DNA of 64,000 nt from Caulobacter sp. 73W. GTDB lineage: Bacteria > Pseudomonadota > Alphaproteobacteria > Caulobacterales > Caulobacteraceae. Of this stretch, positions 37,340-44,839 are shown piece by piece. The position numbers were made by a program, and so were the translations under genes. The stretch spans positions 2,790,001 through 2,854,000 of the forward strand of contig NZ_CP158375.1 in NCBI RefSeq assembly GCF_041021955.1, in the 5' to 3' direction. Positions within the stretch are counted from its first letter, which is position 1. Each line of letters starts with the position of its first letter. A model generated the notes under the pieces. It had not been told where the DNA came from. It did not search any database and worked only from the letters and a program-made list of their open reading frames with translations.

Positions 37340-38722
37340 TTACGCCATCCAGGCGCCGTCGTCGTTGTAGGCGGTCACCAGCCCGACCTTGAACTGCGCC
37401 TGACCGTCGGCCAGATCGTAATAGAAGTTCTCGAGCGAGTTGGCGTACTTGCCCACATCGGCCTTCACCGCCTCGGCCAGGATGTAGCCGACGAGGGCGG
37501 CCTTGGCGGCCAGGTCCGTGTTGACGTTGTTGATCCGCCCAGCGGCCAGCTCATCGAAGTAAGCCTTGCGGCCGACGATGTTGGCGATGGCCGCGTCGGT
37601 ATCGACCCCAAGGGCTCGCGCTTCCTGGATGCCGATGACCTTGTCGTAGATGCTCCGCGCCGCCTGGGCGAAGGTCATGTCGCCGTAGGCCATGCCGAAC
37701 GACTTGGCGCTTTCACCCGAAAGACCGAGGGCCGCCGCGAAGTTGATGTAGCGGTTCTCGAGGTTGAAGTTGGCGTAATAGCCGTCCGTCAGGTCGAAGG
37801 CGTTCAGGTCGTCGCCAGTGTTGACCAGATAGTCCAAGCCTTTCGCCGACGGGATCTGGCCGGTGAAGAACTGGTAGGACAGCACGGCCACCGAGGTGGT
37901 GGCGTCGGCGAAGTCGATGATCCTGTCGACCGCCTGCTGGGTGGTCATGGTCCCGGCCGTGATGGCGGCCTTGAACTCGTTGACCTGAAGGACCTGGCCG
38001 ATCGGCGCCTTGGATGTGGTCGGGTCCAGCCGGGTGATGTTCTGGTAGGCTGTCATCAGGTCCAGGCGGACGTTCGGCGAGGCCGGGGTCCAGCCGTCAT
38101 TGCCGATGCCGGAACCGTCGTCGTTGTTGTCGCCGTTGTCCCCGTTGCTGGGATCATCGTCGTCGTCATTGTCGTCGTCGTCATCGATGTCGTCGGGGAT
38201 CACCGGGACATTGACGCCCAGGTCGATGTCGAGGTCGTCGAGATCGACGTCCAGGTCGACGCCAAGCAGGCCGGGCAGGATGTCGACGCCGATGTCGCCG
38301 CCGTCGATATCCAAGCCGACGCCGCCAGCCAGGCCGGGCAGGATGTCGATGCCGACCCCGCTACGGGTGTCGACACCAATCAGGCCGCCGAGGTTCAGGC
38401 CGCCGTTATCACCAAGACCGGGCAGGATGCCGCCCAAGCCCGGCAGCAGGCCGCCGAGACCGCCGCCAGAACCACCGCCACCGCCGCCGCCGAGGTCAGG
38501 CAGGATATCGCCAAGACCGGGGAGAATTCCGCCCAGGCCGCCGCCCGAGCCGCCGTCGCCGAAGCCGGGCAGGATGGCGACGTCCGCGAGGCTTCCGCCG
38601 CCGAGCGTCACGTCAACGCCGCCAGCCAGTTGCGGCAGGACTTCCACAGTCAGGGAACCACCTTGACCGTTGGTTCCGCTGTTTCCGCCGATGTTGATCA
38701 GACCGAGAAGTGAAAAGGCCAT
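37340..38722 (-). CDS. Acidic/glycine-rich protein with C-terminal RsaA-N-like domain, paralog 2
   Basis: The 460-residue paralog of the neighbour at 35936. It has no signal peptide; the N-terminal half is built from VDILPGL/GGILPGLGD repeats (about 25-155), an aspartate repeat (DVDLDDLDID) and a strongly acidic linker (about 174-202) that could bind calcium. The C-terminal domain (about 221-452) shares SYQFFTG, GLDYLVN, ENRYINFAA, the YDKVIG helix and AAKAALVGYIL with RsaA and with paralog 1. The pair looks like a tandem duplication with divergent N-termini. Surface attachment is inferred. Confidence 0.8.
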   Translation of the reverse strand: MAFSLLGLINIGGNSGTNGQGGSLTVEVLPQLAGGVDVTLGGGSLADVAILPGFGDGGSGGGLGGILPGLGDILPDLGGGGGGGSGGGLGGLLPGLGGILPGLGDNGGLNLGGLIGVDTRSGVGIDILPGLAGGVGLDIDGGDIGVDILPGLLGVDLDVDLDDLDIDLGVNVPVIPDDIDDDDDNDDDDDPSNGDNGDNNDDGSGIGNDGWTPASPNVRLDLMTAYQNITRLDPTTSKAPIGQVLQVNEFKAAITAGTMTTQQAVDRIIDFADATTSVAVLSYQFFTGQIPSAKGLDYLVNTGDDLNAFDLTDGYYANFNLENRYINFAAALGLSGESAKSFGMAYGDMTFAQAARSIYDKVIGIQEARALGVDTDAAIANIVGRKAYFDELAAGRINNVNTDLAAKAALVGYILAEAVKADVGKYANSLENFYYDLADGQAQFKVGLVTAYNDDGAWMA

Positions 38723-38794
38723 GGTGTTTGCTCCCTTACAGCCATGGCGAAGGACAACTCAGGAGCGCGATCCTGGCTCAATGAGTCACCCTTA

Positions 38795-38807
38795 AGTTGA
38801 GTCAACT
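38795..38807. promoter_or_regulatory. GANTC-centred palindrome upstream of RsaA-like paralog 2
   Basis: AGTTGAGTCAACT is a perfect palindrome around a GAGTC (GANTC) CcrM site, 73 bases upstream of the ATG. A second GAGTC lies at about 38783. Confidence 0.5.
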
Positions 38808-38831
38808 AGGTGTTAACCAACGCGTTGGGGC

Positions 38832-38869
38832 GCAAAGCAAAACGCCCGCCGGCTGAGCCGACGGGCGTT
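38832..38869 (-). terminator. ctrA terminator
   Basis: AACGCCCG and CGGGCGTT enclose an inner stem CGGCTGAGCCG. On the minus strand the tail is TTTTGCTTTG. It lies 29 bases after the ctrA stop codon. Confidence 0.85.
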
Positions 38870-38897
38870 CGCGAAGTCTTGGGCTTGCTTGGGGCGT

Positions 38898-39593
38898 TTA
38901 GGCCGCCTGCATGCCTTCCTGCGGGTCGCGCAGCACGTAGCCGCGGCCCCAGACGGTTTCGATGTGGTGCTTGCCCTGGGCCGAGGCCGCCAGCTTCTTG
39001 CGCAGCTTGCAGATGAAGACGTCGATGATCTTCAGTTCGGGCTCGTCCATGCCGCCGTACAGGTGGTTCAGGAACATTTCCTTGGTCAGGGTCGTGCCCT
39101 TACGCAGGGAGAGCAGCTCGAGCATCTGATATTCCTTGCCGGTCAGATGCACGCGGATGCCGTTCACTTCGACGGTCTTGGCGTCGAGGTTCACCGTGAT
39201 GTCGCCGGTCTTGATCACCGACTGGGCGTGGCCCTTCGAGCGGCGGACCACGGCGTGAATGCGGGCGATCAGCTCGTCCTTGTGGAACGGCTTGGTCAGG
39301 TAGTCGTCGGCGCCGCCGCCCAGGGTCTTCACCTTGGTGTCGATCTCGGCCGTACCCGACAGGATCATGATCGGGGTGTTGATCTTGGCGACGCGCAGGG
39401 TGCGCAGCACGTCCATGCCGCTCATGTCGGGCAGCGACAGGTCCAGCAGGATCAGGTCGTAGTCGTAGATCTTGCCCAGATCGACGCCTTCTTCACCCAG
39501 GTCCGTCGTGTAGACGTTGAAGCCTTCCGACTTCAGCATCAGCTCGATGGTCTGCGCAGTGGCGCTGTCATCTTCGATCAACAGTACGCGCAT
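38898..39593 (-). CDS. ctrA: Cell-cycle master response regulator CtrA
   Basis: OmpR-family regulator that silences the replication origin and activates flagellar, pilus and division genes in Caulobacter-type alphaproteobacteria. The 231-residue product is the same length as in C. crescentus, with phosphoacceptor D51 ([10 protein letters not shown]), a C-terminal winged helix ([30 protein letters not shown]), and the C-terminal AA of the ClpXP degron. The 231-base upstream region has three GANTC sites and a TTAA-N6-TTAA box, so methylation control and autoregulation are expected. Confidence 0.98.
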   Translation of the reverse strand: MRVLLIEDDSATAQTIELMLKSEGFNVYTTDLGEEGVDLGKIYDYDLILLDLSLPDMSGMDVLRTLRVAKINTPIMILSGTAEIDTKVKTLGGGADDYLTKPFHKDELIARIHAVVRRSKGHAQSVIKTGDITVNLDAKTVEVNGIRVHLTGKEYQMLELLSLRKGTTLTKEMFLNHLYGGMDEPELKIIDVFICKLRKKLAASAQGKHHIETVWGRGYVLRDPQEGMQAA

Positions 39594-39684
39594 CAGCCCC
39601 TCTCAGCCCCCAACGACGGCTAAAATTCCAAAGGATCGGCAAAGTCCGACCCCGCTCTCGCCGACACATTGTGGGCGAGAGAAT

Positions 39685-39698
39685 TTAAGATCGGTTAA
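39685..39698 (-). promoter_or_regulatory. CtrA-type box upstream of ctrA
   Basis: TTAAGATCGGTTAA, a TTAA-N6-TTAA dyad, lies 92-105 bases upstream of the ctrA start. The spacing is one base shorter than the TTAA-N7-TTAA usually quoted, as at the other boxes in this window. Autoregulation of ctrA is established in Caulobacter. Confidence 0.55.
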
Positions 39699-39718
39699 TG
39701 GTGAATGACCCTTCGGGG

Positions 39719-39766
39719 GAATCGTTAAGCTGATTTGCGAATCGTGAGCAAGCGGCGCCGGGACTC
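39719..39766. promoter_or_regulatory. Cluster of three GANTC (CcrM) sites upstream of ctrA
   Basis: GAATC at 39719-39723, GAATC at 39739-39743 and GACTC at 39762-39766. In Caulobacter the methylation state of a GANTC site in ctrA P1 limits transcription to hemimethylated DNA; three sites within 48 bases fits stronger replication-coupled control. Confidence 0.7.
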
Positions 39767-39823
39767 CGATCGCGTTTTTTGTCACCAATTCTTTTTCGGG
39801 CTGAAATCGAGGCGCGGCAAGGC

Positions 39824-40597
39824 TTAGCGGGGGATCCAGCCCGCCGTCCGAAGCTTGGCCACGCTGGCTCGGGAGACGGGCGCCTGGACCCCGTTGGTCA
39901 GCTCAAGGCGCAGGTTGCGGCCGTCCTCGATAACCCTAACCACGGCCCTTCTGGCCACCCACCAAGAGCGGTGGACCTGCATCCCCTCCAGCCCGCCGAG
40001 CTCGGCCATGGCCTGGTTGAGGGACAACAGGACGAGGTCCGAGCCCTGGGTAGTGTGCATGCGCACGTAGTGATCCTCCATCTGCAGACAGAGGAGATCG
40101 CGTCCCAGGCGGGGCGGCAGCCGGCGCAGGAAGGCCGGCTCGGTCGGCGTCGCGGATGGGGGCGCATGCGCCGGATCTGCGACGCGAAGCCGCAGGAGGG
40201 CGTAGGCCGAGACATAGACCAGCCCGATCAGCAGCGACTGGGCGTACCACTCGGCCCAGCTGATCCGGGCGATCGCCGGCCAGAGGGCGATGGCGGCGGC
40301 CCGCACGATGGCGCACAGCGGCGCGGTGGCGACCGCCACGACGGCGGGAATCCAGATCCAGTACGGAATGCGCGCCCGGATCATCCCCGGCGCCAGCCAG
40401 CGCAGAAGCAGGCCGAAGGAAATCCCGCTGAGCAGGAAGCTGCCGGTCCAGTAGGCGACCCGCACAGGGATCACGTCGTTGAAGTAGCTGCCGAAGGGGC
40501 CGATCAGGCCCATGACCGCGCCGCTCGCCGCGCAGACGGCGAGGTCGATCGCCCAGGCGCGGGGCGTGTTCAGGTCCTGGGCGGGGGTCGACGCCAT
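39824..40597 (-). CDS. Membrane-anchored LytTR-family transcriptional regulator
   Basis: A 257-residue protein with about four N-terminal membrane helices (residues 18-140) and a C-terminal LytTR DNA-binding domain (about 160-257: LLCLQMEDHYVRMHTTQGSDLVLLSLNQAMAEL and the helix-rich MQVHRSWWVARRAVV). It is not a two-component receiver, so a membrane signal probably reaches the DNA-binding domain directly. Targets and signal unknown. Convergent-side neighbour of ctrA's regulatory region. Confidence 0.85.
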   Translation of the reverse strand: MASTPAQDLNTPRAWAIDLAVCAASGAVMGLIGPFGSYFNDVIPVRVAYWTGSFLLSGISFGLLLRWLAPGMIRARIPYWIWIPAVVAVATAPLCAIVRAAAIALWPAIARISWAEWYAQSLLIGLVYVSAYALLRLRVADPAHAPPSATPTEPAFLRRLPPRLGRDLLCLQMEDHYVRMHTTQGSDLVLLSLNQAMAELGGLEGMQVHRSWWVARRAVVRVIEDGRNLRLELTNGVQAPVSRASVAKLRTAGWIPR

Positions 40598-40736
40598 GCT
40601 CCTCTATAGCCCGGCGTTCGGCGGGGAAAAGCCCGTCCGCCGAAAGGCGAACCCATTCGCCCATTGGCGAAGGCGCGGTGGCGGCGGCGTTCGGGAAGCC
40701 TCAGCAGAGGGCGACGCCAACGCCGAAAGGAGCGCC

Positions 40737-41738
40737 ATGTCCGTCGCCGCCAAATCCAAGAGCCTCGCCGCCGCCGTCCTGGCGGGCGCGATGATGTTCG
40801 CCGCCCCCGCCTTCGCCGGCGCGGGCTTCCAGCTGGTCAAGGTTCCCGATCCCGAGGGCGGGACCATCGAGGTCGGCATCTGGTATCCGACCAACGCCCC
40901 GATGCGAAGCGTGCCCCTGGGCCTCAACAGGATGGAGGTCGCGCCTGGCGCGCCGATCAAGGGCACGGGCCTGCCGCTGGTGGTCATGTCGCACGGCCAT
41001 GGCGGCTTCTTCGGCGGGCATTCCGACACCGCCGCGGCCCTGGCCGACGCCGGCTTCGTCACCGCCGCCCTGACCCACACGGGCGACAACTACGCCGACA
41101 AGAGCCGCTCCACGCAAGGCGCCAACCGTCCGCGCCAGTTGCGGGTGCTGACCGACTACATGCTGAAGGACTGGGCCTCGCACGATCGCATCGATGCGCA
41201 GCGGGTAGGGGCGTTCGGCTTTTCCATGGGCGGCTTCACCGTCACCGCCGCCATCGGCGGCGTGCCCGACGTGACCAAGATCAACGAGCACTGTCGCCAG
41301 CGGCCGCAGTTCTTCGACTGCCAGCTGGTTCATCACCAGCCCGCGACCCCGGCGACCTGGACCGGCTGGAATAAGGACGAGCGCATCAAGGCCGCGGTGA
41401 TCGCCGCCCCCGCGGTGGGTTACGCCTTCACCCCGCAAAGCCTGGGCGCGGTGAAGATCCCGGTGCAGCTGTGGCGGGCCGAGGTAGATCAGATCCTGCC
41501 GGAGCCGTTCTACGTGCAGCCGGTGCGCGAGAAGCTGGGCGCTAAGCCGGAGTACCATCTGGTGAAGGGGGCCGGACACTTCGAGTTCCTGCAGCCCTGC
41601 ACGGCCGAGGCGATCCAGAACCACGCGGACATCTGCGTCCCCGCGCCGGGCTTCGACCGGGTCGCCTTCCACCAAGACTTCAACCGCGAGGTGGTCCGCT
41701 TCTTCCGTGAAAATTTGGACGTCGTTAACCGGCTTTAA
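40737..41738 (+). CDS. Secreted alpha/beta hydrolase (PAF-acetylhydrolase/dienelactone-hydrolase-like)
   Basis: A 333-residue precursor with a signal peptide ending near PAFA-G (residue 27). The hydrolase core has LPLVVMSHGHGGFFGGHSDTA as oxyanion region and GAFGFSMGGFT as the nucleophile elbow, with H in KGAGHFEFL as catalytic histidine. Substrate unknown. ATG 40737 has an excellent AAGGAG seven bases upstream, so the longer open frame to 40512 was rejected. A CtrA box overlaps the stop codon and belongs to fliI downstream. Confidence 0.87.
   Translation: MSVAAKSKSLAAAVLAGAMMFAAPAFAGAGFQLVKVPDPEGGTIEVGIWYPTNAPMRSVPLGLNRMEVAPGAPIKGTGLPLVVMSHGHGGFFGGHSDTAAALADAGFVTAALTHTGDNYADKSRSTQGANRPRQLRVLTDYMLKDWASHDRIDAQRVGAFGFSMGGFTVTAAIGGVPDVTKINEHCRQRPQFFDCQLVHHQPATPATWTGWNKDERIKAAVIAAPAVGYAFTPQSLGAVKIPVQLWRAEVDQILPEPFYVQPVREKLGAKPEYHLVKGAGHFEFLQPCTAEAIQNHADICVPAPGFDRVAFHQDFNREVVRFFRENLDVVNRL
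41725..41738 (+). promoter_or_regulatory. CtrA-type box upstream of fliI
   Basis: TTAACCGGCTTTAA (TTAA-N6-TTAA), 69 bases before the fliI start, overlaps the hydrolase stop codon. The same 14-mer occurs reverse-complemented upstream of sciP at 52711. A TTAACCAT half-site lies at 41755-41762 on the minus strand. Confidence 0.6.
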
Positions 41739-41806
41739 CGAGACGTTTTCACTCATGGTTAACGAGCTTGTCTGCATGGTCGCCCCTCAAGTGCTGAGGG
41801 GCCGCT

Positions 41807-43139
41807 TTGCAGAACCTGATCGCCGCCGTTGAGCGCATCGATCCCCTGACCGTGTTCGGTCGCGTCGCGGGGGTGAACGGTCTGCTGATCGAGGCCCGTG
41901 GGGGGCTGACGCGCCTGTCCGTGGGCGCCCGCGTGGAGATTGAGCGCTTCGGCCAGTCGGCCCTGCCGGCCGAGGTCGTCGGCTTCCGCGAGACTTCGCG
42001 CCCTGCTGATGCCGTTCGGTCCGGTCGAGGGCGTCGCCCCCGGCGCCGAGATCAAGATCCGGCCCGAAGGCGCGGTGGTCCGCCCGACCGCCGCCTGGCT
42101 GGGCCGCATCGTCGACGCGTTCGGCGAGCCTATCGACGGGCTGGGTCCGCTGCCGCAGGGCGAGGCGGCCTATCCGCTGAAGGCCGCGCCGCCGTCCGCC
42201 CACGCCCGTGGCCGGGTGGGCGAGCGGCTGGACCTGGGCGTGCGGTCGATGAACGTCTTCACCACCACCTGCCGGGGCCAGCGCCTAGGCATCTTCGCCG
42301 GTTCGGGCGTCGGCAAGTCGGTTCTGCTGTCGATGCTGGCGCGCCAGGCCACCTGCGATGCTGTGGTTGTGGGGCTGATCGGCGAACGGGGCCGCGAAGT
42401 GCGCGAGTTCATCGAGGAGACCCTGGGCGAGGAAGGCCTGCGCCGCGCCATCGTCGTGGTCGCCACCTCGGACGAGCCGGCGCTGAAGCGGCGCCAGGCC
42501 GCCTATATGACCCTGGCCCTGGCCGAGTTCCTGCGCGACCAGGACATGGAAGTGCTGTGCCTTATGGACTCGGTCACCCGCTTCGCCATGGCCCAGCGCG
42601 AGATCGGCCTGGCCGCCGGCGAGCCGCCGACCACAAAGGGCTACACCCCGACCGTGTTCACCGAACTGCCCAAGCTGCTGGAGCGCGCGGGGCCGGGGCC
42701 GATCCGGCCGGACGGCACCACGGCGGGGCCGATCACGGCGCTGTTCACCGTGCTGGTGGACGGGGACGACCACAACGAGCCCATCGCCGACGCCACCCGA
42801 GGCATCCTGGACGGGCACATCGTCATGGAGCGGGCCATCGCCGAGCGCGGTCGCTTCCCGGCGATCAATGTGCTGAAGTCGATCAGCCGGACCATGCCCG
42901 GCTGTCAGTTCCCCGAAGAGCGGGATGTGGTGAAGGGCGCGCGCCAGGTGATGGCCGCCTATTCCAACATGGAAGAGCTGATCCGCATCGGCGCCTATCG
43001 CACCGGGTCCGATCCGCAGATCGACCGGGCGATCGTCCTGAACCCGGCCATCGAGGAGTTCCTGTCACAGGACAAGGACGAGGCCACCAGCCTTGACGAC
43101 TCCTTCCACCAGCTTTCCAGCATCCTGAGCGCGGCGTGA
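41807..43139 (+). CDS. fliI: Flagellar export ATPase FliI, interrupted by a frameshift
   Basis: FliI is the hexameric ATPase that energises type III export of flagellar subunits. The gene reads in two frames: residues [14 protein letters not shown]... run from TTG 41807 in one frame to about 41995, then [12 protein letters not shown]... continues from 41997 in another frame to 43139. Removing one T of TT at 41995-41996 joins them as [15 protein letters not shown], the expected family sequence. Walker A GSGVGKSV and FHIPEP-associated motifs ([25 protein letters not shown]) are intact. It is either a sequencing error or a real disruption that would abolish export. Confidence 0.88.
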
Positions 43140-43143
43140 TCCG

Positions 43144-43557
43144 ATGACCAAGTGGGCCGCGTCCCTCATCCGCATCGCCAACTATGAGGTCGAGACGCTG
43201 CAGAAGCGCCTGGGCGAGATCGCCGCGCGCCGTCAGGACGCCGAGATCCGCCTCGCCATGCTGGACGCCGAGGGCGAGGCCGAGATGCTGCGCGCCCAGT
43301 CGGACGCCAACGCCGGCTGGTACATGGTCGGCTACACGCAGGGCCTGACGGTGCGAAAGGGGCAGATCCAGACCCAGATCGACGCGATCAAGGTCGAGGA
43401 GTCAGGCGCGCGCGACGCGCTGTCGCGGGCCTTCGCGGAGCTCAAGAAGTACGAGCAGGTGGCCGAGAACGCCAAGGTCGCGCGCCAGAAGAAGAGCGAT
43501 GCGATCGAAACCGCCCAGATGGACGAGATGGGGCTGAGGAAGAGCGGGACGCGGTAG
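43144..43557 (+). CDS. fliJ: Flagellar export chaperone FliJ
   Basis: A 137-residue, all-helical coiled-coil protein that associates with the FliI ring and FlhA. It follows fliI by 4 bases, the conserved fliI-fliJ pair. Heptad-like segments run through residues 10-120 (YEVETLQKRLGEIAARRQDAEIRLAMLDAEGEA). The family is weakly conserved at sequence level, so position is strong supporting evidence. Confidence 0.88.
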   Translation: MTKWAASLIRIANYEVETLQKRLGEIAARRQDAEIRLAMLDAEGEAEMLRAQSDANAGWYMVGYTQGLTVRKGQIQTQIDAIKVEESGARDALSRAFAELKKYEQVAENAKVARQKKSDAIETAQMDEMGLRKSGTR

Positions 43558-43564
43558 CGCTTCG

Positions 43565-43673
43565 TGCGTGCTTCGAGACGCGCTCAGCGAGCGCTCCTCA
43601 GCATGACGAATGTGGGTTGCTCTCCGATTGCGTCATCCTGAGGGGCCGCGAAGCGGCGTCTCGAAGGACGCAA
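43565..43673. repeat. Paired-palindrome repeat, copy C
   Basis: GTGCGTGCTTCGAGACGCGCTC...CTCCTCAGCATGACGA and CGTCATCCTGAGGGG...GGCGTCTCGAAGGACGCA form the same nested layout as copies A and B. It lies in the convergent gap between fliJ and the DUF4282 gene, starting 8 bases after the fliJ stop codon. Confidence 0.85.
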
Positions 43674-43679
43674 GGAAGA

Positions 43680-44060
43680 TCAGGCTTCTTCGGGGCGGGC
43701 GCGGGGGATGATCGCGGTTTCGGCGTCGTGCGACTGGCGCAAGGAGCGCAGGTCGTCGCTGATACGGAAGATGGCGACGTAGAATTCGCAGAAGGCGCGC
43801 CACAGCAGCGCCATGGCGCCGGCGGCCAGCAGGCCCGCGATCAGAACCGGAAAGGCCAGAAGGATAGAGCCCAGGCCGGGCTCCTTCAGCGCCAGGCCGA
43901 CAGCGGCGCCGACGACAGAGAAGGCGAATAGGGCGATGACGCCCAGGCCGGCCCAATAGACCAAGTGGATGACCTGGCCGGTGACCAGGCGGTCAAACGT
44001 CAGGAGATCCCAGATCAGGCCGGCGGAACCGCCGCCCGCCGATCGTTTAGCCGCAGGCAT
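43680..44060 (-). CDS. DUF4282-domain membrane protein
   Basis: A 126-residue inner-membrane protein with two membrane helices (WAGLGVIALFAFSVVGAAVGLAL and ILLAFPVLIAGLLAAGAMALLWRAF), matching the DUF4282 layout: a cytoplasmic N-terminus with WDLLTFDRLVTG and a short charged tail. Function unknown. ATG 44060 gives the family N-terminus; the frame stays open to 44111. A perfect 15-bp inverted repeat lies just upstream. Confidence 0.75.
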   Translation of the reverse strand: MPAAKRSAGGGSAGLIWDLLTFDRLVTGQVIHLVYWAGLGVIALFAFSVVGAAVGLALKEPGLGSILLAFPVLIAGLLAAGAMALLWRAFCEFYVAIFRISDDLRSLRQSHDAETAIIPRARPEEA

Positions 44061-44120
44061 GCACCAAAAACCCTTCTCGTCAGCGCGGACTCCAGCCGCG
44101 CTTGCGGGCATGGCTATCAG

Positions 44121-44163
44121 TCGAAGCCTGCGACGGCAATGGTTCGCGCGTCGCAGGCTTCGA
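44121..44163. promoter_or_regulatory. 15-bp perfect inverted repeat
   Basis: TCGAAGCCTGCGACG (44121-44135) and CGTCGCAGGCTTCGA (44149-44163) are exact reverse complements with a 13-base loop. There is no U-tract on either strand, so it is not a simple terminator. It lies between two minus-strand genes and might be an operator or an mRNA structure. Confidence 0.55.
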
Positions 44164-44173
44164 CCGATGAGGA

Positions 44174-44208
44174 ACGGCCGCGAAACCCGGAAGGCTTCGC
44201 GGCCGAGT
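44174..44208 (-). terminator. Hairpin after the Thr-rich secreted protein gene
   Basis: CGGCCGCGAA and TTCGCGGCCG form a 10-bp stem ending 6 bases past the stop codon. U-tract is weak on the minus strand. Confidence 0.55.
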
Positions 44209-44213
44209 CGTTC

Positions 44214-44729
44214 TTACTTCGGCGCCATGCCGGCGGCCGCGGCCAGGATCTGAGCCTTAGTCACCGAGGCGACCAGCTTGCCTTCCTGGCTGGCGATGGC
44301 CGTGGCCGGCAGGCCCAGGGTCTTGCCGTCGACATTCACGGCGACGATCTGCTGACCGCCCTGCTCGTAGGTTTTTTCAACCGTGCCGACCTGACCGCCG
44401 GCCGGATCCCAGACCTGGGCGCCCGCGGTGAAGGTGGTCGAGCTGGTCGTGGTGGTCGAAGAGCTCGGCTGCGCGGCGCTGTCAGCGGCCGTCGCGTCGG
44501 TGGTGGTGGTCGTCGTGGTCGTTGCGGCCGGCGGCGTCGCGGCCGGCGGAGCAGCCTCGGTGCTGGTCGTGGTCGTCGTGCTTTCCGTCGTGGTCGGCGG
44601 AGTCGTGGCCGTCGCCGGCTCAGTCGCCGTGGTGGTGGTTTGAGTGGTGGTCGTGGCTTCTTGCGCGTGAGCCACGGCCGCCATCGACAGAGCGGCGGCA
44701 GCGACGGTCGCCAGCAGAGTACGTTGCAT
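44214..44729 (-). CDS. Secreted threonine-rich protein with C-terminal PRC-like domain
   Basis: A 171-residue precursor with a signal peptide cleaved after AHA (residue 22, from ATG 44729 with GGAG upstream). Residues about 24-100 are Thr/Ala/Pro/Ser low complexity, including runs of seven or more threonines. The C-terminal roughly 70 residues form a compact domain with WDPAGGQVGTVEKTYEQGGQQIVAVNVDGKTLGLPATAI, like a PRC-barrel. Role unknown; the linker resembles a glycosylatable stalk. Confidence 0.75.
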   Translation of the reverse strand: MQRTLLATVAAAALSMAAVAHAQEATTTTQTTTTATEPATATTPPTTTESTTTTTSTEAAPPAATPPAATTTTTTTTDATAADSAAQPSSSTTTTSSTTFTAGAQVWDPAGGQVGTVEKTYEQGGQQIVAVNVDGKTLGLPATAIASQEGKLVASVTKAQILAAAAGMAPK

Positions 44730-44839
44730 GAGGTGCTCCAAAAAATTTCATCGAAACGCCTCCCCCATTCGAAACCAACGCGGTCGCGTTTAGGGACGTT
44801 CCCAAATTATTTCGGATTGTTTCGGTCGCCCGGCGGCGA

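Noticed and set aside
41940..43139. fliI starting at TTG 41940 as an intact shorter gene
   Set aside because: This removes the conserved N-terminal domain, and the first 19 codons in that frame do not match FliI. The upstream frame carries the missing part, so a frameshift is the better explanation.
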